A DNA stretch of 11,678 nucleotides from Bacteroidia bacterium (lineage in GTDB: Bacteria; Bacteroidota; Bacteroidia; Flavobacteriales; Flavobacteriaceae). Location of the stretch: positions 1-11,678 of the forward strand of contig JAUIJW010000054.1 in NCBI GenBank assembly GCA_030431085.1, read 5' to 3'. This document shows, piece by piece, positions 1 to 6,369 of the stretch (position 1 is the first letter of the stretch; each line of letters begins with the position of its first letter). The translations under genes and the position numbers were made by a program. Under the pieces are notes generated by a model. That model saw nothing but the letters and a program-made list of their open reading frames with translations, made no database searches and had not been told where the DNA came from.

Positions 1-70
1 CTAACATTATTTCAAATTTAAAGTAGGTTTATATTATAAAAATCATTAAGCCTATTTTACAACAACATGG

Positions 71-101
71 CTTTGCTAATGTATCTTATGCATTAACAAA
101 G
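71..101. repeat. 11-bp inverted repeat before the small CxxC gene
   Basis: Arms CTTTGCTAATG (71-81) and CATTAACAAAG (91-101) are complementary at 10 of 11 positions around a 9-base loop. The one mismatch becomes a G-U pair in a minus-strand transcript. It ends 33 bases before the ATG at 135. No T-run follows on either strand, so it is not an obvious intrinsic terminator. It may be a leader structure or the end of an upstream element. Function is unknown. Confidence 0.4.
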
Positions 102-134
102 TACATCAATTATTTATTTATTAAAATTAGACAT

Positions 135-326
135 ATGAAATTAATATATATCAAGAGACAAACCAAATACGAAAACAGGTACAGCAAGAAAATGGGTAGA
201 TTAATGGCCAAAGTAACCCGAATTCAAAAATATTTTTTAGGTATTCCAATTCAAACCCTTCATAAATATAGAGAAACTTATTACGGTGAAGTTAAAGATT
301 GTGACGATTGTCATCTTTTTATCTAA
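135..326 (+). CDS. Small basic CxxC protein, unknown function
   Basis: This gene encodes 63 residues that I cannot assign to a named family. The N-terminal half is strongly basic (many K/R in residues 2-32). The middle carries IQKYFLGIPIQTLHKYRETY (30-49), and the end has a CDDC motif (C56, C59) followed by HLFI. The residue pattern looks like a genuine protein rather than a chance frame, and I have an uncertain memory of similar short proteins in flavobacteria. Possible internal starts are M20 and M24. M24 would leave a 40-residue protein that keeps the conserved-looking part. A CxxC pair with a nearby His could bind metal, but two cysteines alone do not show it. A weak hairpin (301-314) followed by TTTTT lies inside the last codons. 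It stands alone, with no co-oriented partner within 240 bases. Confidence 0.55.
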   Translation: MKLIYIKRQTKYENRYSKKMGRLMAKVTRIQKYFLGIPIQTLHKYRETYYGEVKDCDDCHLFI

Positions 327-451
327 ATAGCAATATGACATACACCGAGATCTAGTCATTATTCTAAGATTTAATTAGCATTTTAAGTCAAGGGCTATTG
401 TGTTAGGTATATGATTATAGCTTAAAGGCATAACCATTCTTATAATAATCT

Positions 452-519
452 AACATCTTGTTAAGAATTCTATGATTTAATAAGCTGCAATTATTTAATC
501 TTTTTATGGACAAGATGTT
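452..519. repeat. Nested inverted repeats upstream of the DUF1028 gene
   Basis: A perfect 10-bp inverted repeat, AACATCTTGT (452-461) and ACAAGATGTT (510-519), encloses a second one, GATTTAATAA (474-483) and TTATTTAATC (491-500), which has one mismatch and a 7-base loop. As RNA the two would form a coaxial two-step stem. It sits 50-118 bases before the ATG at 570. It could be a leader structure, an operator with spaced half-sites, or a transcript end. Confidence 0.5.
474..505 (+). terminator. AU-rich terminator-like hairpin
   Basis: The inner hairpin (474-500) is followed directly by TTTTT (501-505) on the plus strand, which is the shape of an intrinsic terminator. The stem is almost entirely A-T, so it would be weak. 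It could end transcripts from the small gene at 135-326, or act as an attenuator if transcription of the DUF1028 gene starts further upstream. Confidence 0.3.
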
Positions 520-569
520 TTCAAAAGAATTATTAATTTGCATGGCATTATTAACTTAATTCAAAATCA

Positions 570-1550
570 ATGAAAGCTTCAGTTTTTCTTATTTTAGTTC
601 TTTTCAGCACATTTTTAAGTGGCCAATCTTACAAAAAATCAGAACCATTTACACATACCTACTCTATTGTAGCTAGAGACTCTGTTACAGGTGAGATGGG
701 AGTTGCTGTACAAAGTCATTGGTTTAGTGTTGGTAGTGTTGTAACTTATGGTAAAGCTGGAGTGGGTGTTGTGGCCACACAGTCATTGGCGAATCCTAGT
801 TACGGTCCAAAAGGACTTACCTTAATGGAACAAGGATTATCACCTCAACAGGCTCTTGATGATTTATTAGCCAATGATTCTGGAGAAATGTATCGGCAAG
901 TTGCCTTTTTAAATCAAACTGGTAAGGTAGCAACACATACAGGTAAACTATGTATTGCAGAAGCGGGTCATTATCAAGGTAAACATTTTTCTGTTCAAGC
1001 CAATATGATGCTAAAAAATACTGTTTGGAATGCTATGGCAACAGCTTTTGAGCAGCATAAAGGATCTTTAAGTGAAAGAATGCTTGCGGCTTTAAAAGCT
1101 GCCGAAAATGAAAAAGGAGACATTAGAGGTAGACAGTCTGCCGCTATTTTAATTGTAAAAGGTACAGCTACAGGTAATTCTTGGGAGGATACCGTAATGG
1201 ATTTAAGAGTAGAAGATCATCAAAATCCTATTGCAGAGTTAGAGCGATTAATAACCATTCATAAAGCTTATGACTTTATGAATAAAGGAGATTTAGCCAT
1301 GGAAAAGGGCAACTCAAAAGAAGCGGAATCTTTATACCTCGAAGCACAAAAACTTTTTCCAAACCATATTGAAATGCAATATTGGTATGCCATAAATTTA
1401 ATTAACAACCAGCAAATAGATAAAGCTCTACCTATTTTAAAATCTATCTTTAAGCAAGATGCTAATTGGAAAATTCTTACACAAAGGCTTGTTAAAAGTG
1501 AATTATTACAAATATCAAAAAATGATTTAGACAAGGTATTAAAACAATAA
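570..1550 (+). CDS. Exported DUF1028 protein with C-terminal TPR-like region
   Basis: This 326-residue protein begins with a signal peptide (residues 1 to about 19, hydrophobic core FLILVLFSTFLSG), so it should be exported to the periplasm or outside. Residues 28-218 form a DUF1028 domain, a family related to Ntn-hydrolases. Typical marks are YSIVARD (31-37), GVAVQSHW (44-51), ATQSLANPSYGPKGL (69-83), GDIRGRQSAA (183-192) and DLRVEDH (211-217). Residues about 234-297 have the helix pattern of tetratricopeptide repeats (EAESLYLEAQKLFPNH), suggesting a protein-binding tail. DUF1028 proteins have no settled biochemical function; peptidase or amidase activity is inferred from the fold. The gene stands alone on the plus strand. 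It ends 13 bases from the stop of the opposing mscS gene, with no separating hairpin, so the two transcripts probably overlap at their ends. Confidence 0.88.
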   Translation: MKASVFLILVLFSTFLSGQSYKKSEPFTHTYSIVARDSVTGEMGVAVQSHWFSVGSVVTYGKAGVGVVATQSLANPSYGPKGLTLMEQGLSPQQALDDLLANDSGEMYRQVAFLNQTGKVATHTGKLCIAEAGHYQGKHFSVQANMMLKNTVWNAMATAFEQHKGSLSERMLAALKAAENEKGDIRGRQSAAILIVKGTATGNSWEDTVMDLRVEDHQNPIAELERLITIHKAYDFMNKGDLAMEKGNSKEAESLYLEAQKLFPNHIEMQYWYAINLINNQQIDKALPILKSIFKQDANWKILTQRLVKSELLQISKNDLDKVLKQ

Positions 1551-1563
1551 AAAAGCAGTCATA

Positions 1564-2430
1564 CTAAGTATTTGTTGGCAGGTCTTTTTTATAGACTAAG
1601 GTGCGATAAGGATATGGAATTTCTATACCCTCGGCATCAAATCTTTTTTTTATGGCAATATTTAAATCAGAATGCATCTGTACAGCTTGAAGAGGATCTC
1701 GGGTCCAAACATAGGCTCTTAGGTTAATACTACTATCACCAAAACTCATGGCTCTAACCACCACTTGAGGTACATTGTTTTTTTTATCTCGTACTGTTCT
1801 AGCATCTATACATTTTGGGTGTATCATAGCCTCTTCTCTCATAATTTTAAGGGCTAAATCAATATCACTATCATAACTAATACCCACTTCCACAAAACGA
1901 CAAACTTTTGTATCATCAATACTATCGTTGACGATAGTTTCTGAGCTAATCACAGCATTTGGAATAATGATTCGTTTATTTTCAAAATTATTAATGACCG
2001 TATGTCTTAATGTAATATCATCTACAACTCCATAATCTAACGTACCTACTTTAATCATATCACCAACCCTAAATGGTTTAAAAATTACCACAAAAATACC
2101 TCCAATAATATTAGAAAACGCATGTTGTGCTGCAAATCCGATAATGGCTACCAACACCCCGGCACCGGCTAACAACGTAATGGCAAAAGCTTTTAATTTA
2201 GGTATTAAAGAAATAATCGCTGCAATGGCGCCAAACCAAATAATAAGCGAAACCGCATTTTTAAAAAACTTATAATTTGTAGGGTCTACTTTTAATTTTT
2301 TTGAAGCCGCATTAAAAAATTTATTAATCAACCAACGTAATGTTCTGGTTAAGACTGTGGCCGCAATCAGTATTGAAATAATCAATAATACTGTTTTTAT
2401 ATCTAAGCTAACTCCTTTAAAAAATTCCAT
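1564..2430 (-). CDS. Small-conductance mechanosensitive channel (MscS family)
   Basis: This inner-membrane channel opens under membrane tension to release solutes after hypo-osmotic shock. The protein has 288 residues, close to the minimal MscS length (286 in E. coli). It has three predicted membrane helices: about 11-35, 58-78 and 84-117. The third is the Gly/Ala-rich pore helix (LLAGAGVLVAIIGFAAQHAF, 86-105) leading into GGIFVVIFKPFRVGD (110-124), the hallmark MscS junction with the cytoplasmic beta domain. IIIPNAVI (154-161) and the late IPYPYRT (271-277) are also typical. It is transcribed alone. Its neighbour downstream is convergent, and the polyamine operon upstream ends about 155 bases before its start. 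It belongs to the short three-helix group, not the long multi-helix homologues. Osmolyte specificity cannot be read from sequence. Confidence 0.93.
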   Translation of the reverse strand: MEFFKGVSLDIKTVLLIISILIAATVLTRTLRWLINKFFNAASKKLKVDPTNYKFFKNAVSLIIWFGAIAAIISLIPKLKAFAITLLAGAGVLVAIIGFAAQHAFSNIIGGIFVVIFKPFRVGDMIKVGTLDYGVVDDITLRHTVINNFENKRIIIPNAVISSETIVNDSIDDTKVCRFVEVGISYDSDIDLALKIMREEAMIHPKCIDARTVRDKKNNVPQVVVRAMSFGDSSINLRAYVWTRDPLQAVQMHSDLNIAIKKRFDAEGIEIPYPYRTLVYKKDLPTNT

Positions 2431-2443
2431 ATCTAAACTACCC

Positions 2444-2471
2444 TAATTGAAACATTTTTGTTATTCAATTA
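2444..2471 (-). repeat. Hairpin in the putative mscS leader
   Basis: TAATTGAA (2444-2451) and TTCAATTA (2464-2471) form a perfect 8-bp inverted repeat. Inside it AACA (2451-2454) can pair with TGTT (2459-2462) around a TTTT loop, giving an almost continuous 11-bp stem. It lies 14-41 bases upstream of the mscS ATG, just downstream of a candidate -10 box, so it would probably fall at the 5' end of the mRNA. It could affect translation or mRNA stability, or be a regulator-binding palindrome. Confidence 0.45.
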
Positions 2472-2473
2472 AA

Positions 2474-2481
2474 CAAAAATA
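2474..2481 (-). promoter_or_regulatory. Candidate -10 box for mscS
   Basis: On the minus strand this reads TATTTTTG, a full match to the Bacteroidetes -10 consensus TAnnTTTG. It would place the transcription start about 37 bases before the mscS ATG. No good TTG box is seen at the expected -33 distance (only TTA), so confidence is modest. Confidence 0.35.
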
Positions 2482-2539
2482 AGATTTAATCTCTATATCC
2501 TTAAAGATCACTCAGTTGATTAGTTATTAGATAAGATAC

Positions 2540-2584
2540 CCTCTCTGCTTTAAAACCCTTACGGTTTATGATAAATCAAAGAGG
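2540..2584 (-). terminator. Hairpin closing the polyamine operon
   Basis: Directly after the last stop codon of the operon, arms 2540-2552 and 2572-2584 are complementary at 11 of 13 positions, with a G-U pair possible at one of the other two in the minus transcript. An inner AAACC/GGTTT stem (2553-2557 and 2563-2567) sits inside. The position is right for the 3' end of the four-gene transcript, but the T-run after it is poor. It may act by stabilising the mRNA end rather than as a classic intrinsic terminator. Confidence 0.45.
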
Positions 2585-2585
2585 A

Positions 2586-2888
2586 TTAATCTAAATCTTC
2601 AGACAAACCTTTTTCTAAATCTTCGAAATTATTATCGTCTAAAATTTTCTCATCCTGACTATCTTCTTCATCATCTTGAAAATCTTCTATGGCTTGTTGT
2701 AATTTTTTACCCACCTTTACCAAATAAGTCACTTCTTCTGTTTTAATTTCAACCGCTTCTATAATTTCATTTTGTGCATTTCTAAAGGCAAGGATATCAT
2801 CATCACTATACCCATTGGGAAATTTCTCTGTTAATAGTATAAGTAAATCATCGTTCAATTTACTATAATCAATAATTTTTCGTAACAT
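2586..2888 (-). CDS. Small acidic protein, last gene of the polyamine operon
   Basis: This gene encodes 100 residues that match no enzyme family I recognise. The N-terminal two thirds look folded: KFPNGYSDDDILAFRNAQ (22-39), then EIIEAVEIKTEEVTYLVKV (41-59). The C-terminal third (66-100) is very acidic, with 17 Asp/Glu in 35 residues, and looks disordered. Net charge is roughly -18. Similar short acidic flavobacterial proteins are, as I recall, sometimes labelled 'DNA primase' in databases. Nothing of DnaG (zinc finger, TOPRIM) is present, so that label should not be used. It starts only 12 bases after the speY-like stop and almost certainly shares its transcript, and the terminator-like hairpin follows it. 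A role connected with polyamines, such as binding or buffering polycations or regulating the enzymes, is an inference from context only. Confidence 0.75.
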   Translation of the reverse strand: MLRKIIDYSKLNDDLLILLTEKFPNGYSDDDILAFRNAQNEIIEAVEIKTEEVTYLVKVGKKLQQAIEDFQDDEEDSQDEKILDDNNFEDLEKGLSEDLD

Positions 2889-2900
2889 GACTTTAATAAT

Positions 2901-3869
2901 TTACATCTCTAATATATAAGCAAAAATTAATGGTGCTACAATGGTAGCATCACTTTCTATGATAAACTTGGGTGTGTCTATATCTAATTTACCCCAAGTG
3001 ATTTTTTCATTAGGAACGGCTCCAGAATAAGAGCCATAACTTGTAGTTGAATCACTAATCTGGCAAAAATAACTCCAAAATGGAGTGTCTACTCTCTCCA
3101 TATCTTGATACAGCATTGGTACCACGCAGATGGGAAAATCACCAGCAATACCGCCTCCAATTTGAAAAAAACCAATCCCTTGATTAGAATTGTCTGTATA
3201 CCAGTCGGCCAAAAATGTCATGTATTCAATACCCGATTTTACGGTGTTAGCTTTCAATTTACCCTTTAGTACATAACTGGCAAATATATTACCTATAGTA
3301 CTGTCTTCCCAACCTGGTACCACTATGGGTAAGTTTTTCTCTGCTGCAGCATACATCCAAGAATCTTTCAAATCTATTTCGTAATATTTCTCTAACACAC
3401 CAGAAAGCAATAATTGATACATATACTCATGCGGAAAATAGCGTTTACTATTAAAATCAGCTTCTTGCCATATGCTATAAATATGCTTTTGCAAACGCCT
3501 AAAAGCTTCTTCTTCTGGTATACAAGTATCTGTAACTCTGTTTAAACCGCTTTCCAATAGTTCCCATTCTTCTTTAGGTGTTAAATCACGATAATGCGGT
3601 ACCCGTTTATAATGTGAATGTGCTACTAAATTCATTAGATCTTCTTCAAGGTTAGCCCCTGTGCAGGAAATGATATGTACTTTATCTTGACGGATCATCT
3701 CTGCAAATATTTTACCTATTTCTGCGGTACTCATCGCCCCTGCCAAAGTAACCATCATTTTAGCACCTTGATCTAATTGTTCTTGATAAGATTTAGCGGC
3801 ATCAACCAATGAAGCTGCATTAAAATGCAAGAAATACTTGTCAATAAAGTTTGAAATAGGTTTATTCAT
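2901..3869 (-). CDS. speY: Deoxyhypusine synthase-like protein, probable homospermidine synthase (SpeY type)
   Basis: This 322-residue member of the deoxyhypusine synthase family uses NAD to move aminobutyl groups via a lysine imine. Bacteria lack eIF5A, and a cyanobacterial homologue (SpeY) is known to make homospermidine from putrescine, which is the most likely role here. Visible marks are GAMSTAEIG (44-52), SCTGANLEEDL (68-78), PGWEDST (185-191) and TWGK (291-294), whose lysine K294 matches the imine-forming lysine of the family. After the GGG motif (238-240) the histidine-containing stretch of eukaryotic enzymes is replaced by IAGDFPIC, which argues against true deoxyhypusine synthesis. 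I chose the ATG at 3869, which overlaps the speB stop as ATGAATAA and begins MNKPISNFI. An ATG at 3881 (four residues longer) and a TTG at 3890 are less likely. The gene lies between agmatinase and a small acidic protein, apparently translationally coupled to speB. Confidence 0.88.
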   Translation of the reverse strand: MNKPISNFIDKYFLHFNAASLVDAAKSYQEQLDQGAKMMVTLAGAMSTAEIGKIFAEMIRQDKVHIISCTGANLEEDLMNLVAHSHYKRVPHYRDLTPKEEWELLESGLNRVTDTCIPEEEAFRRLQKHIYSIWQEADFNSKRYFPHEYMYQLLLSGVLEKYYEIDLKDSWMYAAAEKNLPIVVPGWEDSTIGNIFASYVLKGKLKANTVKSGIEYMTFLADWYTDNSNQGIGFFQIGGGIAGDFPICVVPMLYQDMERVDTPFWSYFCQISDSTTSYGSYSGAVPNEKITWGKLDIDTPKFIIESDATIVAPLIFAYILEM

Positions 3870-4806
3870 AGTTGTACTCATCGTCTTCAAATTTATGATT
3901 ATGATTGCTTTTTAATTTCACGGTAGCCTTATCTATTGACTCATCTTCATCTGGGTCTTCCCAAAATTTATAACTCAGCATTTTATAATACAACTTAGCC
4001 GCTAAAAAGTCTGAGGATTTATCATATTGGTTAGGACAAAGTTCTACAATATCAAATCCAACTACGTTTTTTTCTTTAAAAATAATCTTTAAAAACTCTA
4101 AGGTTTCATACCATAATAACCCTCCTGGCTCTGGAGTGCCAGTACTTGGCAAAATTGATGGATCTAAAGCGTCCAAGTCAAAAGTAATAAACACATTATT
4201 AGTCATTTGGTCTACAGCATTATCCATCCAATTATCACTGATAGCAATGTCATGAGCAAAATAAGTTTTTTCGCTATCTAATACGCTTTTTTCTGAAATA
4301 TCCATCGACCTAATACCAACTTGAATCAAATTACACAACTGACTAGCCTCATACATAGCACAGGCATGATTATATGATGAACCTTGATACCTCCTTCGTA
4401 AATCTGCGTGCGCATCTATATGAACCACCGTTAAGTTTTCGAAACAATCGTTAAATGCTCTAATTGTACCAATAGATATGGAATGCTCACCTCCAAAGAC
4501 AGTAACAAATTTATTCTTATTAATATACTGTTTTGTTGTATGATATACAGCTTCCACCATTGCTTCTGGTGATGATTTCTCTGTAATTGCATCGGCCAAG
4601 TACACCCCTTTATGATATACCTCATAGCCTGTTTCAATATCGTACAGCTCCATATTTTCTGAAGCCTCTAAAAAAGCATCTGGCCCTTTATCCGCCCCTT
4701 TTTGCCATGTACTTGTACCGTCGTAAGGCACGGGAATTAAAACAATTTCAGCTTTATTAAGCTTAGTTAATTCTTCTCGAATTCCAGCATAAGCTCTTGT
4801 ATTCAT
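3862..4806 (-). CDS. speB: Agmatinase (agmatine ureohydrolase)
   Basis: This enzyme hydrolyses agmatine to putrescine and urea in the cytoplasm. It has 314 residues of the ureohydrolase (arginase/agmatinase) fold with all binuclear manganese ligands visible: H108 in GGEHS (105-109), D131, H133 and D135 in DAHAD, and D210 and D212 in FDLDALDPS (209-217). STGTPEPGG (221-229) and the late VELCP (254-258) are also typical. The family overlaps in sequence with formimidoglutamase and guanidinobutyrase. The agmatine assignment rests on the adjacent arginine decarboxylase and SpeY-type gene. Residues about 282-314 form a charged tail with NHNHKFEDDE beyond the catalytic core. The end of the gene overlaps the start of the next gene by 8 bases, and it begins 33 bases after the speA stop, so all are probably co-transcribed. 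Confidence 0.93.
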   Translation of the reverse strand: MNTRAYAGIREELTKLNKAEIVLIPVPYDGTSTWQKGADKGPDAFLEASENMELYDIETGYEVYHKGVYLADAITEKSSPEAMVEAVYHTTKQYINKNKFVTVFGGEHSISIGTIRAFNDCFENLTVVHIDAHADLRRRYQGSSYNHACAMYEASQLCNLIQVGIRSMDISEKSVLDSEKTYFAHDIAISDNWMDNAVDQMTNNVFITFDLDALDPSILPSTGTPEPGGLLWYETLEFLKIIFKEKNVVGFDIVELCPNQYDKSSDFLAAKLYYKMLSYKFWEDPDEDESIDKATVKLKSNHNHKFEDDEYNYE

Positions 4807-4839
4807 TTGAGTAAGTTATTTATTATTCTTAGTTGTTAA

Positions 4840-6234
4840 TTATTGATACCCGAGAATTTCTAAAAAATCCTCACTTTTTTGTTGCTCTTTAAATACCGTT
4901 ACTTTTAATTTACCCTGATCGTCTTTTTGAATTAGTAAATGTTTTGGCGCTGGTATCAAACAATGTTGCAAACCGCCATAACCCCCTATGTTTTCTTGAT
5001 AAGCCCCCGTATTAAAAAAACCAATATATAATGGCTTTTGGGCATTAAATTTGGGCAAATAAATGGCATTAATATGCTGTTCACTATTATAATAGTCGTC
5101 ACTATCGCAAGTTAATCCTCCTAAAAGAACACGTTCATAATCATCTTTCCATCGATTGATTGGCAACATGATAAATCTTTTATTGATAGCCCAGGTATCT
5201 GGTAATGTAGTAATAAAAGAAGAGTTAATCATATTCCACTTTTCGCGATCATTTTGCTGTTTTTGGTATAAAACTTCGTAGATGGCACCACCACTTTCAC
5301 CTACAGTAAAACTTCCAAATTCTGTAAATATATGAGGAGCCTCTACTCCTGCTTCCGCGCAAGTCGTATTAATTTGATTGATGATTTCATCAATCATGTA
5401 AGCATAATCAAATTCGAAAACCAAAGAGTTTTTTATTGGAAAACCTCCCCCAATATTTAAGCTATCTAAACTTGGACAAATCTTTTTTAAATTGATATAG
5501 ACCTTTAGGCATTTTAACAATTCATTCCAGTAATAAGCATTATCTCTAATACCTGTATTGATAAAAAAATGAAGCATTTTCAATTCCACCTGAGGTCTAT
5601 TCATGATCTGATTCTTGTAAAAAGGCACAATATTCTTGTAACCTATGCCTAATCTCGACGTGTAAAACTCGAATTTAGGTTCTTCTTCAGAAGCTATTCT
5701 AATACCAATTTTAAAACTATCTTTAATGGCCGTTGTTAGTAAATCTAACTCTTCATAGTTATCAATTATTGGAATACATTTATCATGTCCATGATTAATT
5801 AGTCTTGCAATATTTGTGATATACTTTTCTCTTTTAAATCCGTTGCAAAGCACATAAGTTTCATTTGTAATTTTGCCTTGATTCTTTAAATTTTCAACAA
5901 TATCAATATCAAACGCCGATGACGTTTCTATATGTATATCATTCTTCAACGCCTCATCCAGCACATGTTTAAAGTGCGAACTTTTAGTGCAGTAACAATA
6001 ATTGTACTTTCCTTTATATTGATATTTATCCATGGCTTCTCTAAACCATTGTTTTGCACTTTGGATGTTGTTTGATATTTGAGGTAAGTAGGTGAATTTT
6101 AGCGGAGCACCATACTCTTTCACCAGTTGATCTAAATCAAGATCATGAAAAAGAAGTGTGTCTCGCCTCAGTTTAAATTCCTTTTGAGGAAAATCAAAAG
6201 TTTGATTGATTAAATCTATATACTTAGTATTCAT
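4840..6234 (-). CDS. speA: PLP-dependent arginine decarboxylase (fold III, short form)
   Basis: This enzyme decarboxylates arginine to agmatine, the first step of the operon's pathway. The 464-residue protein belongs to the alanine-racemase-fold decarboxylases. The PLP lysine is K84 in YCTKSSH. GGGFP (262-266) binds the cofactor phosphate. EFGSFTVGESGG (305-316) corresponds to the usual ExGR region. C376, D377 and S378 in LTCDSDDYY give the catalytic cysteine and substrate-binding acid. GAYQENIGGYGGLQ (410-423) follows. It is much shorter than E. coli SpeA (about 658 residues) and lacks that enzyme's inserted domains. On sequence alone diaminopimelate, ornithine or carboxynorspermidine decarboxylase could be argued; the agmatinase immediately downstream makes arginine the best substrate. 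The ATG at 6234 starts the operon, with speB 33 bases downstream. No typical Shine-Dalgarno precedes it, as usual in Bacteroidetes. Confidence 0.88.
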   Translation of the reverse strand: MNTKYIDLINQTFDFPQKEFKLRRDTLLFHDLDLDQLVKEYGAPLKFTYLPQISNNIQSAKQWFREAMDKYQYKGKYNYCYCTKSSHFKHVLDEALKNDIHIETSSAFDIDIVENLKNQGKITNETYVLCNGFKREKYITNIARLINHGHDKCIPIIDNYEELDLLTTAIKDSFKIGIRIASEEEPKFEFYTSRLGIGYKNIVPFYKNQIMNRPQVELKMLHFFINTGIRDNAYYWNELLKCLKVYINLKKICPSLDSLNIGGGFPIKNSLVFEFDYAYMIDEIINQINTTCAEAGVEAPHIFTEFGSFTVGESGGAIYEVLYQKQQNDREKWNMINSSFITTLPDTWAINKRFIMLPINRWKDDYERVLLGGLTCDSDDYYNSEQHINAIYLPKFNAQKPLYIGFFNTGAYQENIGGYGGLQHCLIPAPKHLLIQKDDQGKLKVTVFKEQQKSEDFLEILGYQ

Positions 6235-6292
6235 TATTATAAGGGCTTAAAAATTACACATTGAAATGGTTCCGCTAAGGGGGGTGTTCAAT

Positions 6293-6300
6293 CAAAATTA
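6293..6300 (-). promoter_or_regulatory. Candidate -10 box of the polyamine operon
   Basis: On the minus strand this reads TAATTTTG, a full match to TAnnTTTG. The start of transcription would be near 6286, leaving a leader of about 50 bases before the speA ATG. The -33 region offers only TTA instead of TTG at 17 or 20 bases. If this is the promoter, the structured element at 6370-6442 lies upstream of the transcript and would act as DNA. Confidence 0.38.
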
Positions 6301-6369
6301 AACCCTAATGATGGCTATAATAATAGGAAAATAGGTAAAGAATTTTACCAGAAGTAATCTTTTTAATAC

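Noticed and set aside
1268..1534. 88-codon minus-strand open frame inside the DUF1028 gene
   Set aside because: It lies wholly inside a well-supported gene, has Cys/Ser/Ile-rich low-quality composition and matches no family.
1551..1563. Terminator between the convergent DUF1028 and mscS genes
   Set aside because: Only 13 bases separate the stops and no inverted repeat is present.
2586..2888. 'DNA primase' label for the small acidic protein
   Set aside because: At 100 residues it has no zinc finger, TOPRIM motif or any DnaG signature.
3870..3890. Longer speY starting at TTG (3890)
   Set aside because: A TTG start is rare in this group and adds residues not expected in the family. ATG at 3869, overlapping the speB stop, fits better; ATG at 3881 remains possible.
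4431..4637. 68-codon minus-strand open frame inside speB
   Set aside because: It is a shifted frame of the agmatinase gene; the metal-binding motifs fix the true frame.
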